From the NCBI RefSeq assembly GCF_011075055.1, contig NC_058155.1:8279537-8343536 (forward strand): 64,000 nucleotides of DNA. Reading direction: 5' to 3'. The notes under the pieces were generated by a model. The model was given only the letters and a program-made list of their open reading frames with translations, ran no database searches and was not told the DNA's origin. This document shows, piece after piece, positions 48,296 to 62,089 of this stretch. Every line of letters starts with the position of its first letter. Within the stretch, counting starts at the first letter, position 1. The position numbers were made by a program, and so were the translations under genes. The DNA comes from Mangifera indica (Eukaryota; Streptophyta; Magnoliopsida; Sapindales; Anacardiaceae).

Positions 48296-48884
48296 TGTAG
48301 TATCTCTCCTCTGCAAGTTAAGTTATTCCCTGCAAGCTTTTGAAAATTTTAAAATTATTCCTTGCAAGCCCACGTGAATATTCAATTTATTTTTATTTTG
48401 ATTCTTGGAATATATATATTGATGTATTCTTTGTATATTCAATATCAAGTACTTCAGTGCATGCTCTTCATGGATGGTTTTTTGGATTATCTTTTCATGT
48501 GCTGCTTTAATATGAGATTGACGCCAACCAAAATTTTGGTAGATAAGATCAATTGAATTTACAATTTTTATACATTTAATCTAAAAAAATTTAAACTCAA
48601 CAATTTTAAATTCACTTGATCTTATCTAACACATATATATAAATCTTGTTTCAAATACTGATACTAAATATCTATATATGTTTTCTCTCTCTATAGTGCA
48701 TTAAAAGCAAGAAATACTGTAAACTTTATTTTAGTTTCTCAAAGTTAAAGATAAGGATAATTTAGACATCCTATCATATAAAATAATAAAAATGTTTGGA
48801 ATGTAAAAAGTGTGGTATCAATGTATACGTAGGACCAAATAAGGGTAAAAATTTTAATTTTTCAAAAAAAGAATATAAGCAAAT
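48296..48884. other. AT-rich intergenic region
   Basis: No gene; short low-complexity open frames only. Confidence 0.5.
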
Positions 48885-49140
48885 TTGCTTATGAGAGGAT
48901 GGTGTAGCCCGCGATCACAGTTGGCCTGCCATCGTATACCACATGGACAAGCATGGACACTTCGGTGGCACAAGTGTCTTGTTGGACATCCACATAAGCC
49001 CTCGGTCGGGGAGGGAGTACCACCAAACTTGCGGGTCCTAGATATCTGAATTCTTGCCGCCTCAGTTTATTGAGATATCTTCTTCCATCGCTTTGTAGGA
49101 CTTTGAAAGAAGTTTTTGAGCAGTTTTTTTTTTTTAATTT
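48885..49140 (-). promoter_or_regulatory. Decayed orphan copy of the CAO upstream region
   Basis: Same layout as 4360-4620 and 55857-56100 (CGATCACAGTTGGCCTGCC, TTGTTGGACATCCACAT, AACTTGCGGGTCC). Both G-box cores are mutated, to CACATG and CAAGTG. No CAO exon is attached. Confidence 0.6.
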
Positions 49141-50200
49141 AGATGGAAAAAGTCTTATCCGTCACTTAATTTTTGATCAAATTGTTGACTTTGATGGTGA
49201 GTGGGATTGATGGCTTAAATTGCAACAGGTTAGATATGAATTGGAATATGCTAACAAACTTATGGGTGGCTGGGCACAAATTTGGGAATCTCGGCTTCTA
49301 AAAATATAAAAAAAGTCATTGGTCGAACCGTATGTCACAATAATTATCCGGTAACTATGTTAATCATTACATAACATAAATTTAAATAAGTCTGAAGTTG
49401 AAGACCCTAGATAGGGACCGAGAGAGGAGTAATATATAATTGATAAGGAGGCAAACTGAAATTTTTAAAATTTGGAGGTGTGATGAATGAAAAAAAGATG
49501 AAAACACTAAATTAAAAAAAAAAGTAACATTTTAAAACAAGATAAGATAAAATTATTACATTTTTAAATCTAAAAAAAATATATGATAAATTTTTTGTTT
49601 TTTTTATATTTTTAGCTAAATAATATATTTTTTCTTTAATCTTAATAGTAAAATTTAACAAATATAAGAATATTTTAGTTTTTAAAAGATAAATAGTAGA
49701 AACTTGAGAAAAGTGTAATAGTTAGGTGGGAATAAGTTCTTTAGCTAAAAAAAAAAAAAACAAAAAGAAAATAATAAATTAGTAAATAGACTATGAATAC
49801 AGATATCTTATGTCATCCAATAAAGACGTAAATAAAAAATTTACCCTTGAAATAATATTATAATCTATCTTATGCAATCTCTAAATTGTGTAAACTAATT
49901 GGTTATGATGATTGCATCAATATATATTGCATTTAATTTGTATATGTAATCATTTACTTAAAAACTTTTTCCCACCATTAAATTCATAAGTCATATTCTA
50001 TCATTCAAAACATAAACTCAGTTATAAAAAATCACAACAATGCGTTAAAAAGTTAAGTTTTGGTATTATTTATAATTATTTTATTTTTTAAAATTATCGT
50101 ATCACTACTAATTAGCAAAATTTTAAAATAGCTTTTTGCATATTAAATTCACCACTTTCACCCTCTTTCTTCCTCTATCACTTTCATCTTTTTCTTCCTT
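49141..50200. other. AT-rich intergenic region
   Basis: No gene. The part around 49850-50200 resembles 9800-10320 (CATTTACTTAAAAACTTTTTCCC-type sequence). Confidence 0.5.
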
Positions 50201-52560
50201 CCAAGAATGAGAGCACTACCTGTGAAAGCAAAGAGATGAGGATCGAAAAACTCAAGAAGTGAAAAGAGAAATAGAGAAACTATTTAGAGAGAAATAGAAA
50301 TTATTTTATTGGCTTGGACTACAGCCGATGAAGACTGCTGGTTCCTCTGGTTTCCACAGCCCCCGAGGGCTAAGTCGATTGGATTTTTGGTTACCAACGC
50401 TCCAAATAAACTTGAGCATTTTTTTATTATTTTTTAACGATAAAATTTACTTGAATTGGATCCTCTTTTAAAGTGATCGATCTCATCAAATAATTAAAAT
50501 TTTATTTCTAATGGCCAATTTTAGAATTATTATATTAAAAATAAAAAATTTAATATTAAAATATTATTAACGGAGATTTAACATTTACACTTTTATGTTT
50601 GGAATCCACTTCTTGGATACAGATATTTACACTTGGCTGATAACAAGCATAGACAATACAAAAATATGAAATAGACATAAGTAATATTATGTGTATCTAT
50701 AATATATATTAATTTTAGTATTAATAATAATATATCATTATATAATTGAGTTCTTTTTTCTTATAATCTAAAATTATCTAATAACTTAATGATTTATTAT
50801 CGTTGATATTCAATGATAGACTTAGAGATATAATACAGAAGGGTCAAAATTGAATAAAAGTAAATATATAAATGATTAATTAAGAAATGGTAAAATTTAA
50901 GAAAGGGCAGTGTGAAATTTTAATAATTCTTTTGGTACTTTAATTATATTATACTAATCATTTTTCAAAACTAAATGAATAATACTCACTTTTTATACAA
51001 AGAGGGTAATTTAAAATTTTCAAATCCAAATTTGGATCCGTCTCTATTAATATCTAAATTTATACTTATTTTAATTACATATAACAGTACTCTTAAAAAA
51101 TATATATGATACAATTAATATCAATTACATTCTAACACATAAAGAAATCATATATCCTTCCCTTAGGAATTAATTAAAAAAATTGATATAATCAAAACAA
51201 TATTGATTAGATATAATCTCGATTAAATTGTACTTGAAATGGTTCGATTTAACTTGAATAACATCTAAATTGCAAAAAATTGGCTTGTATTGCATTTTGA
51301 TCGAATTTCACCATATCATATGTGTTGTTTGCCCAGCATGTGGCATATTAATAATGGATAGAGTAAAAAAGATAAGAGTATTTCAAAACAATATACATAA
51401 CGCTTGCAATCCGGCCTTATATACTTAGGACCAAGCCTTTTTTGTTAATTTTTTGATATATTATAATTATTATTATTTATTTTTTATTTTTTCAATAAAT
51501 TGTACACAATATCAGGTTGGGTTGGACTAGGCTAAAATTTGGTGATTCTGTCAGATTGTAAGTTGACCTGACCCATTTGACATGTGTACATAAAATAAAT
51601 AAATCCATTTAAATTCAAAATCATAAATAAAACCTAACATAGAGGATTGGGGGAGGTCTTTTCCCCCAAAAATTTATATATAAAATAAAGAAAGAGAGGA
51701 AGAAAAAGGAAAAACAAGGAGAAGATGACAAATTAGTAAACAGAGAAACTAATTAGAAAGAAATAGAAGTTGTTTTATCTGCTTGGCCACTATTATTACC
51801 AATTCGTTAGTCGGCCTTTAAGAGGATTTGTTCTTGTAGCTGGAAGGTGGCTTCCTAGAAGCTGCTTATATTTCTAACCATGTTTACTTACCAGCTCTTC
51901 AGAAACCTATTGATTATACATTAGTACTTCCTCTGGTTTCCACAGTTAACCACACTCCAACTGTTTTTCTTTTTTTGTTTAAAGAGGAAATTTTATTTGA
52001 GTATAACCTTTTTTTTAGAACAAACTGAGTATACAAAATTGATTAAATCTCCATTTCAATGATTAATCTCATACTCATAATATTAGATAAATCGAGAGTT
52101 TACTCTTGAAATACTCTCTGATGGAATTTGAACTTTTGCTCGAATTTATATTTCTAAAAAATATAGAAAATGTAAATGTAAAAAAGTGTAAATATTAATT
52201 ATACGGGAATTTATTAAATTATTATTATTTAATTTTAATAAGTTTATTTTAAAAAATTAGAATTAGCCAAAGTTACCTGGCAATGACTGTCCATTATATT
52301 TTCCATGTGCTGAACAAGGATTAACAGTAGAATAGGGGACTTTTTGAAAAAAAAACAATTTAGTTGGTTGAAAAATATATTTCCACTTGCCAAAGTTTTA
52401 TAAAAACTATTTCCCACTTTGGCAAAACTATATTTTGGCAGTTTGGATAATTTTGGTATTAATAATAATATGTTATCATATAATTAAATTTTATTTTTTT
52501 TATAATTCAAAATCACCTTATAACTTGGTGATTTTTCATCATTGATATTTATTATAATTG
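50201..52560. repeat. Duplicated intergenic flank with block R (copy of 26.9-28.76 kb)
   Basis: No gene. A partial R block (50225-50345) is followed by 50820-52345, collinear with 26960-28640. This copy leads to CAO relic C, not to an NLR. Confidence 0.65.
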
Positions 52561-53363
52561 CATATAAAATTACTTTTACAAAATATATATTATACAGTCA
52601 ATAATAATTTCATCCCAAGATACAAACAAATCAATTTCCTTCACCAACTTAGGAATTAGCCACTTAGATTTTTTTCTTTAATTGAAAAAAAAAAAACAAA
52701 GCAATATTGATTAGGTACGATCTTAACTAGATTGCATTTGAAATGTTATGATTTAACCTGAATAGTATCTAAGATGGTGAAAATTGGCTTGAAATGCAGC
52801 ATCCTATTTGCCCAATTCTCACCCTCTGATAACAAAAAAATAAAATAAAAAATTAACATGTCATATTAATAATGGACAAAGTAAAAGAGATAACAATGGA
52901 ACTACAATGTCATATGATATGGATTAATAAAAGAACAATGTTATGTATATATACTTTTGAGAATATAAATAGATATATATATATTATGTTATTATTTGAT
53001 TGAATATTATTTTATCTTTAATTCAAAATAATATATCATATATCTCATATATATATATATGTCCATTTACATTCACAAAAGTGTGTATCTATACGAACAA
53101 CTAGTCAATAACTGTATATGGATAATGATATAATTAATCACAATATTTTAATATAACAGCCTAGAAGAAGACTCACTCTGAGTCGACGCCCAAGTCTTTT
53201 TATACAAATAATACCACATTACTAGCCACCTTAAACAGGATTGATTTAGTGCAATTTGATTTGTAAAAGAGGATAACAGAAGCTGATATGATTGTATTTC
53301 TTCTTGGATGGTTTCTTCTTGTTCTTTCAGAATATAAAATGTTTTAACATATATATATATATT
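52561..53363. other. AT-rich intergenic region next to the CAO-C truncation
   Basis: No gene. A short TA tract at about 53350-53362 lies at the breakpoint where CAO relic C ends. Confidence 0.5.
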
Positions 53364-55818
53364 CAAGAGTCAGCAATATTCATTTTCTAGCAGTATCAGT
53401 CACTATAGACACATAAAGTCCATAATAATAACCGTGCATAATATTCAAGTATCTTGAATAGTTCTAACTAACCATGGTATGGACATTGAATGCGACCCTC
53501 ATTTAGTGAACCAAGGTGAAGAGGGCATGCTCTATGTGCACATGAATCCTGGACACAACCAGGTTTCTTATCTTTGCCACGAAAGATAACCCACGGTTCC
53601 CCAAAACATTCAGTTGGAATCTGAAACAGAGATGGTAAGATATATGTCAAAATATCCGCAGGTAAAAGTTTTGGACAATACATCACAACCACTCTGCCCC
53701 CATTCAAAAGCATCAAGTATGAAATTTGTTAAAGCACATCAATTTATTTGATATTGAAGTAACACAGCTGCTGTAACAATTAAAATTTTAATGAAATAAA
53801 ACAAAGACAGTAGAACCCCAGTTATTCAACTTGCTTCAGTTCACTAGAAGACAATCTTGGTAATTTTAGGATATGAAAATTGTAGATCAAGTATTTAATT
53901 CCCTTAAAATCATAATTTTGAAGGACTTACCATGGTATCATCCTTGAGATTGGAGGAGAAACAACTTGATACCAGAAGTTTTTCAATTGGGGATGATATG
54001 ATTGAACTAGACCGGAGACATTCAAGCTTTTTTAGGGCAACTTTGCTGTAATGGTATCCAGCGATTGCGTAGAAGTACAAGCAGATGAGCAACTTTGATC
54101 AGAGTCTAAGGTGTTACTATCTTGAAACAGCCTATCATTAACCAATGCTTCCATGTGAACTAGTTTATCGAAAGCAGTGGCAGCCCTTGCTTCAGATATA
54201 TGAACCTGTTTTTGTTCATGGAATATTGGCTATGAGATGGCAGTTATTAATTCCATATATATTGGGTGTATTATAGCCTTTAATTGTTTCATCTAGGTCT
54301 TGATTAATAAATTGCAAGAATTTCAACCTGCCCAAATCACAGAATTTAGATTAATAGAGAGTATATTTAAGTCACATGGTATATCAACAACTGCTAACTT
54401 TCAAGACCTGATTATGAGCCAGAGATAGTTCTTCTTGCAACTCAGCAAGCTCTTTCTTCATTGTGCCAATGGACTTGTAATCACATGCTAAAGGATTTAG
54501 AACTTTAACAACCTACATCATTTTCAATAAAAGTGCATGTCATCTCAAGGAAGCAATCAGATCTCCCAAATGTTCATTATAGTGCCAGGACAAAATCAGC
54601 CCAGCTATCACTGTTATTCTCGTTCTGAAAATATACTACTTTTGTTTCTCTAGATCATTCAGATGTAATGCTCATATCCATAATTTTCGATGATAAAGAA
54701 ATATAATGCCCGCACAATGTTAAGAATCAAACAGAAATAGAAAACTGTAATTAGTCAAGAAAGGCCAGGAATAGCAGAGACCTGCTCATGGAGAAGCATA
54801 ATTGTGGGCACATCTTGTCGAGCCTTCCAATCGCAGTACTGAATACCGTACCTAGCAACTTCAAGTGCTTGGTTCACATGCAAAACTTTCCTTTACATTG
54901 AGGGACTTTGGACCTTGGATCCTCCGCATCCAAGAGTGTGCTCCATCCATTCTTCTTATCCACTAAGCCACTGTCCTCCCCAATTACAGCTAATACCCTG
55001 AATTCTCCTTGAACGCACTATAAACCCGCACCAATTTCAATATAAGCAAACAAAAAATGTTATTACCAGTAACCGCATAGGAACTCTATCAGCAAACATA
55101 GAGATTTCTCTTATTATGGTATACTTTAAGCTAATAAAATTATGAAAGCTCCTTTCTCTTTTTGATAAATGCATGATTTGCTCAAAAACATAAGCAGGGC
55201 ATTGTTCTTTAGGTCTCGCAATAATGCATATAACTCAATAGAACAAAAGCAAGAGCAAAAAGAGGGATTCATACGTTTCCAATGTTGTGCTACTTCAAAG
55301 CCACAACTGAAACAACTATTCAATAAGCTTAACCTTGGTCCAGATTCAACAAATGGCCAAATAAAAACCAGCTAGTAAACCTATCAAGACTCCATTATAC
55401 TATGATCTAGTTACATTCCAACAAATCTACCAGGAACCTAGATAAACCTATCATATAAACAAATCAAATTCGAACCTTTTGACTTTCAACACCAAAAAGC
55501 AAGCAGCGAATTCAACTATCATATTGGCCGCCCAAACTAAGTTCCTCTCCAAACTACCCAGATTAAAAAAAATTACCAAAAAGCCACAAACAAATAAAAA
55601 TAAACATACATCTTTTTAACGTTGAACACCTCAAACAAGCAGCGAATTCAACTAACAAATTAACCACCAAAACTACGTTCTTCTCCAAGAATAAAAACTA
55701 CCCATGTAAACAAACCAATCAAAAAAGACAAAGTAAAAGCCTTTTTAGTGTTAATCTTGGATGGTCTACACAGCGAGATTGGAAGAGACAGAACAGCAGC
55801 AGTAGCAACAGTGCTCAT
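53364..55818 (-). pseudogene. CAO: Chlorophyllide a oxygenase relic C, exons 1-5
   Basis: Minus-strand exons: 55818-55741 (start MSTVATAAVLSLP), 55017-54782, 54512-54408, 54205-53931 and 53620-53473. Exon 5 keeps the Rieske ligands (CAHRACP...CPYHG) and is closer to functional CAO than relic A. Defects: exon 2 is 236 nt and lacks one base, exon 4 lacks one base in the WYPVAF region and has a stop before KSLNV, and the exon 1 donor is GC instead of GT. Exons 6 onward are gone, cut off in intron 5 at a TA tract. Exon 2's one-base loss is at the same place as in relic A, so that lesion probably predates the duplication. Confidence 0.87.
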
Positions 55819-55856
55819 GGCTTTTGAACAGTGCGAGGAAGAACGAATAAATGCAA

Positions 55857-56100
55857 GCAAATTTGCTGATGGGAGGTTGGTGGGTGTTGCCCGCGATCGC
55901 AGTTGGCCTGCCATCGTTGCCACGTGGACAAGCTTGGACACGTCGTCGAACACGTGTCTTGTTGGACATCCACATGCTCCCTCGGAGTATCTCCAAACTT
56001 GCGGGTCCCCGATATCTGAATTCTTGCCACCTCGGATTATTGAGAAATCTTTGCCCATCGTTTTGTTGGACTTTGAAACTGGGTTTTGAGCGGTGTTCTC
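55857..56100 (-). promoter_or_regulatory. Upstream region of CAO relic C, two G-boxes
   Basis: Lies directly 5' of the CAO-C start on the minus strand. CACGTG cores are at 55921-55926 and 55951-55956, within a GC-richer stretch that contrasts with its surroundings. Copies at 4360 and 48885 have lost their gene. Such G-boxes suit a light-regulated chlorophyll-synthesis gene, but no function is shown. Confidence 0.6.
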
Positions 56101-58300
56101 TTTTTTTTATTTATGGAAAAAAATCTTATCCGCCACTTAATTTTTGATGAAATTGAAGATTCTGATGGTGAATGTGATTGATGGCTTAAATTGCAATTGG
56201 TTGGGTATGAATTGGAATCTGCTTAGATGCTTTTATGTGGTAAAAATATAACTAAAGGCATGAATTATTAGTGTTTCTGTTTAATTCGCATTTAAATATG
56301 TTATTTTGAATTTTTAAATTTATAACATACCAAATGCATATTTTATATGTTTTTCATATTAAATATATATTTTTGTTATTTTAAAAGTTTTTATTTTTTT
56401 ATAAATTTGTAAACTATGATAATATTTTTATATTTTCAATTAATTACTATAATACCACAATTATATAAAATAAAAAATTCAAATTTTTATTATCTAAATC
56501 TGTATTGTATATTTTACATTTTTAATGACACTATGAAGATATTTTATGGATCTTTCATACATGTTTAATTTTTTTAACTCAAATATTAACAAATCATAAT
56601 ATTTTAATAATAATTTGACAAAAAATTTATAAAATGATAATTTAAAGTTTGTTTACTAGTTAATTACATATTTTATATTTGATAAAAAATTCATAAAACG
56701 ATATATTTATTGTGATGAAAGAATTTTAATTATATATTATATTATATTTGATTTAATAATCAATTATATATTTTATATTTAAATTATTATATTGATTTTA
56801 CTAAAGAGATCTATTTTTAGAATTATGATTAATATTATCATATTTTTATAAATGTATTATTGACGATATATCATACTAAACTCGTATATATATTTAATAT
56901 TAAAATTTTATAATTATTTTTTTATAAACATATTTTTAATTATTTATTATATTATATTTATATAATTTTTATGTCATTTTTTCATTCTCGTATTTGTAAA
57001 AATTATCAGTTCCAACACAATTATACGAACACAAATTTGAAAAATTTTGGGCTGCTATAAAAACAAGTCATAGGCCAATTCATATGTCACTGAATGGTCA
57101 TCCTATCAAGTGAGAGAATTACAGGAGGCATGCGTGGGCCTAAGACTTGGCTCATGGTGAGTCAGACTAACATGGCCCGTTACTTTAACACTTCAAAAAA
57201 AAAAATTTAAATTGGGTGTAGTGGTTCTACACCCAAACGGCTACTGGCTAGCATCCCAACAGCCACTGGCTTTTTTTTTTTTTAATTAAACATTTCCTAT
57301 ATCTATTTCAAATTCTTTTCATTTGTTTCTATATTTTCCCAGTTATTATATTTATTTCATTCATAAAAAAAAATTGAAATCAAATAAGTTTAATTATTTT
57401 GATTAATTTTTGAAATGATGTTTAATATGAATTTAAAAAATTTATCGTTTTTTAAAGGAAAAATATAATTAATAATTAAAATGAATTCATTTATATATGT
57501 TCAATAGAAAAAAAATGACTCAATGTAAACATGATAAGAGAAATCTTATAAGAACAAACAAGAGTGAATTCAAAACTCTCATTTTCATATACTATTACAA
57601 AGATTTCATGATTTAAAAAATTCAAATAGAGTAACAGATTAAATAAAAGTGGACAATGACATTATTCTCTTTTGTTTTATTTGCTATTTTATATAGATTT
57701 TTTAAACCAAGACATTTTATAAATGATATATGAGAACGAAAGGTCTAATTTTACTATTACTTATTCATATAAGGTCTCTTTTACAATATTTATAGTGAGA
57801 TATTTTCATTTATTTTTGACCCTACAAAAATAAATTCATTTCAATTATTTGACTTTTTTTTTAATTTAAAATATAATGAAATTGATAAAAAAAAATGTGA
57901 TGTTGAAAATGACTAAAAAAGTATCACAGTTGATATTTTAATACTTTAAAATTTTATGATTAATATTATATATTATATTTGATTTATGCTATTTTTGTAT
58001 CATGTAACAATGATATATATAATTTATGTATACAAATGCTATGTCATTATATAATTAGATAATTTTGAATTAAAAATAAAATAACACTCAATTACATGAT
58101 AATACATCATTTATATATCTAAATTTTATACAAAAAATGTATATACATAGTATTGTTCTTATCTCTACCATAAGTAAAGTTTTTTCAATAAAATTTTAGA
58201 GTTTTATTTAATTTGAATAAGAATGTAGGTAATAAAACTATATAAATAATTTTACATATTTTGAAAATAGAAAATTTTATTTTGTGAACAAGCTCGCCAA
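56101..58300. repeat. Duplicated intergenic flank (copy of 4.6-6.8 kb)
   Basis: No gene. Collinear with 4621-6823, including the TGGGCTGCTATAAAAA segment, the GTAGTGGTTCTACACCC hairpin (about 57217) and the ATTTTGAAAATAGAAAATTTTA block. Confidence 0.7.
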
Positions 58301-59023
58301 AAGCATTGAGATTGGCTTGTCAAGGGCTTGATACAATACAATTCAATTAGCGTTGAGTCATGTGTGAACCTTCATCTGCTAGTGGTTTGACTCACCTTGT
58401 TAGGACTGCACTATAGCAAGCTTAGACATCACCTATTGACACCTCTACGAACAACTATATATTTTTGTATAAAATCACAAATTAGTGAGAACACAATTGA
58501 TATAGATATCTTATGCACAAAAGTCACCCAATAAAGACGCTAACAACGTATAAGTGTAAATATCAGTAATACGTGTAAATATCATTAATATATATATATA
58601 TAAATAAACATTTCCTATATCTATTTCAATTTCTTTTCATTTGCTTTTATATTTTTACAATTATTGTATTTATTTCATTCATACTAAAATAAATTTGAAA
58701 TTAAATGAGTTTAATAATTTTGATTATTTTTTGAGATAATATTTAATATGAATTTGAAAATTTTATCATTTTCTAAAGAAAAAATATGATAAATAATTGA
58801 AACAAATTCATTTTTATATATTCAATAGAAAAAAATAACTCACTATAAATACGGTAAGAGAAACCTTGTAAGTGTGCAAAAGGAATTTAACACCCAGAAA
58901 TGAAGTAACAAGATTGAACCAAAAACAACTTTTTCTTTTTTTCTATTATTTTCAGAAAAAAAGAAAATCCACAAAAAAAAAAATCATTCATGGGGTGAGT
59001 ACACTCTCCACGAACGCGAAGAG
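58301..59023. repeat. Locally duplicated AT-rich flank
   Basis: No gene. The stretch 58600-58870 repeats 57285-57555 (AAACATTTCCTATATCTATT onward). The stretch 58890-59020 resembles 10600-10735. Confidence 0.6.
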
Positions 59024-59468
59024 ATTAAGATCGGAAAGCTTAAGAACCGAAAAGAGAAATAGAGAAAATTAATATATAGGAAGAAATAGAAATTGTTTTA
59101 TTTTCCTGTCCACTATTGCCAATTCCATAGCCGGATTTTTAAGGGGTAAATAGATCACATTAAATAGATAAAACTTCAATTATAATAATCAATCCCATAA
59201 TTATTATATAATTTAAATTAAGACTTTAATTTTGAAATATTATAGAATTTTAAATATTTACACTTATGTACTTGAAATCCAATCTTCTTGGATGAAATTA
59301 ATTGCATTTTGACAGATGAAGGTGGAGAAGTGTAAATATTAAATATACGGGAATTTATTAAATTATTATTATTTAATTTTTAATAAAAGTTTTTTAAAAA
59401 AATAGAATTAGCAAAAGTTACCTGGCAATGACAACGGGTGGAGTCGATGGTCTGCGAAATAGGGGGCC
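59024..59468. repeat. NLR 5'-flank block R, copy in the third unit
   Basis: Matches 6824-7255, with GGAAAGCTTAAGAACCG at the left and ACCTGGCAATGACAACGGG at the right. Non-coding. Confidence 0.7.
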
Positions 59469-59520
59469 TTTTATAAGAAAAAATACTATGATAAATTATT
59501 ATTATAGTCTCCGCATATAA

Positions 59521-60340
59521 GGCCAAAGGACTTATTCCCACCCAACGTTTAGTTAAAAATAGAGTCTTACTACAAACTTTAAAAAATTCAAATACTCATT
59601 GATGAGATAATTTTAATTATAAATCTCATCTGGGATTAGAGATCAAACCATTATTTAATTAAAAAAATTTAAAAACTAAACTTTTATCACATTTTTCCTC
59701 TCAAATTGAAAATCTAATAATTTCTTACTAAGATTTTTCTTAAAAGTTTGAAAAGTGATAATTTTTCTCTTGAGTTTTTTTCTCTTTTCTCCAGCGATAA
59801 TCTGCCCTCTTTGACAGTTAGTTGTCTTCCCTCCCAGCCTTCCTCCCTCTCCTCCCAAGGCATAGATTGAAGAAAATAGTCTAAAAATCTAGACGACTTC
59901 CATCAGAAAATTCGGATAATTTTCATTTGAATAACGACATCCAAATGAAGAGTCACTCGACGACGTTTCATCTAGAATCCAAACAATGTCATGGCTTAGG
60001 CAGGGATAGTCAAACTTTTCTCTACAAATTAAGGTTGAAAGCATTGGTTAGAGTGAAAAGGAAGAAAACCCTAAGTTTGGGGGAGAGGGGAGGAATGCTA
60101 CTTTTCACAGTTTAAAAACTTTAAATAGGGATGCAGTTATTAATTTTTAACACTTAGGAGAGAAAATCTGATGAATTTTATGTTTAAAATTTTTTTTAAT
60201 TAAATAACCGTTTTTATTCTTAACTTTAACAGAGTTTTTTAATAGAATTTTTTTTATAGGTGGGTATTTAAGTTTTAAAAAATTAGAGACCATCATCTTA
60301 AAATTTCACTATACCTAGGATGAAAACAAGTTTTTTGGTC
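59521..60340. mobile_element. Mutator-like MITE, copy 2
   Basis: Starts GGCCAAAGGACTTATTCCCAC and ends in the inverted form (GGTC at 60337-60340), followed by AATATATAA, which agrees with the target site of copy 1. It is 820 bp against 886 bp and orthologous in position to 7330-8215, so this insertion is older than the duplication that made the two units. No transposase. Confidence 0.72.
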
Positions 60341-60965
60341 AATATATAAATATTATTTTATTGATAAATATTGTTAAAAAAATTGATCTCATTCTTTAAC
60401 TCTTTAACTTGCTTTTTGCACAGATATTACACATCAATGTTACTTTAGTTTAATTTATAGGAGACTCAAAATTGCCTACGTCATTTGGTGATGAAAAGTT
60501 GCATTATTGAAACATGATTGAGTTTAGTGGGGAATACGCGCTTTCTTTGCATTATTGAGCTCAGCGGGGAATACACGCTTTTTTTCTCGCTTGCAGTCAA
60601 ACACTTTGACAATTGTTTCAATAGTTTGAACATTTTTTTCATATAAAATACGAGGAAATTGATAAAGAATGTGATATTGAAGATAACTTAAAAAAGAAAA
60701 TCAAACGTTGATATTTTGATACTTTAAAATTTCATAATTAATGTTTTCTATTATGTTTGATTTATGTTTTTTTATATAATATAACAATGGCATAAATAAT
60801 TTATGTATACAAAATATATATTATTATATAATTGAATTATTTTAAATTAAAGATAAAATGTATATATTATAACATATTTTTGTGTATCTAATTTGTGTAC
60901 CAAAGTGTGTATATAATATTGCTCTTATCTCAATTATAAGTGAGATATTTTTAGTAAAATTCTAG
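60341..60965. repeat. NLR-leader relic plus flank, third unit
   Basis: Positions 60490-60620 repeat the gene-less leader relic of 8370-8480 (AGTGGGGAATACGCGCTTTC, CTCGCTTGCAGTCAAACAC). The rest matches 8500-8841. Non-coding. Confidence 0.6.
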
Positions 60966-61258
60966 TACTACAAAAAATATTAGTGAGAGTATCAATAACA
61001 AAAGGATAATATCCTATTATTATAAGTAATTCTTTTTTATGATTTTAGTAACCAATTATTTATTTACTCGTTAAAATCAAAGAAATTCATGACTTTAATG
61101 ATAAGAAAATAGTCGTTAAAAGTATATTTTCTATTATTAAAAGTATATTTCTCATCGTTAAATATAACGAGAAATACCTTATCATTGACTATCATTAAAT
61201 GTATTAACGATAGGAATATAAAAAAATTTCTTTTGTTAAAACCTTTTTTTTTGTAACA
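60966..61258. mobile_element. CACTA-like MITE, copy 2
   Basis: Starts TACTACAAAAAATATTAG and ends TTTTTTTTTGTAACA. It is orthologous in position to 8842-9133 and nearly equal in length (293 bp). Confidence 0.65.
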
Positions 61259-62089
61259 TAAAGTTTTGTTAGTTTGAATAGGAATGCAAGTAATAAAAAT
61301 GTACAATTAATTTTACATATTTTGAAAATAGAAAATTTTATTTTGTGAATTGCCTACCAAATGCATTAAGACCAACTTGTCAAGGGTTTGACACAATACG
61401 GTCCAATTAGTGTTGAGTCATGTTATGAGCCTTCATCTATTAATAGGTTAGCCCGATCTACTAAGGTTGCACTGTAGTGGGTCTAGGCATGACTTGCTGA
61501 TACCTCTAGGAACAATTGTAATATTTTTACACAAAATTACAAATTAATGAGAATATCATAGTTGTAGGTATCTTACTCCACAAAGGTCTTCCAATAAAGA
61601 TGTTAACAACACATCAGTGGAAATATAGTTAATATATGTATAAACAATCCATTTAAATTCAAAACCAAGGTTTAATTTTGAAGACGGGAAGAATTGGGGG
61701 GAGGCCTAATAGGCTTATTTAACTCTTTTCAAGCTCTAATCATTATTATCATAGTCTAATTTTTAAGAGGTAAATTAACTATATCGAATAAATAAAATTC
61801 TGATTTCAATAATCAACCCACGATCATTGTCTCATTTAAATCAAAACTTTAATTTTAAAATATTATAAGCTTTGAATATATTTTTTTTTTATACTTGAAA
61901 TCTATTTTTTTTTAGTCGAAGTTGATTGCATTTTGACAGATAAAGGTGTGGAAGTGTAAATATTAAACATAAATTTATTAAATTATCATTATTTTATTTT
62001 TAATAAAAAAAAAAATAGAATTAGCAAAAGTTACCAGGCAATGACGAGGGGTGGAGTCGGTGGACAGCAAAATAGGGGGCTTTTTATAA
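61259..62089. repeat. Intergenic flank and block R before NLR-3
   Basis: No gene. Positions 61259-61690 match 9134-9560. A deletion then brings the R block (61735-62072) close, compared with about 1.1 kb more sequence in the first unit. Confidence 0.6.

Noticed and set aside
53148..53366. 72-codon minus-strand open frame abutting the CAO-C truncation
   Set aside because: No motif, crosses a TA tract and a breakpoint; likely chance.
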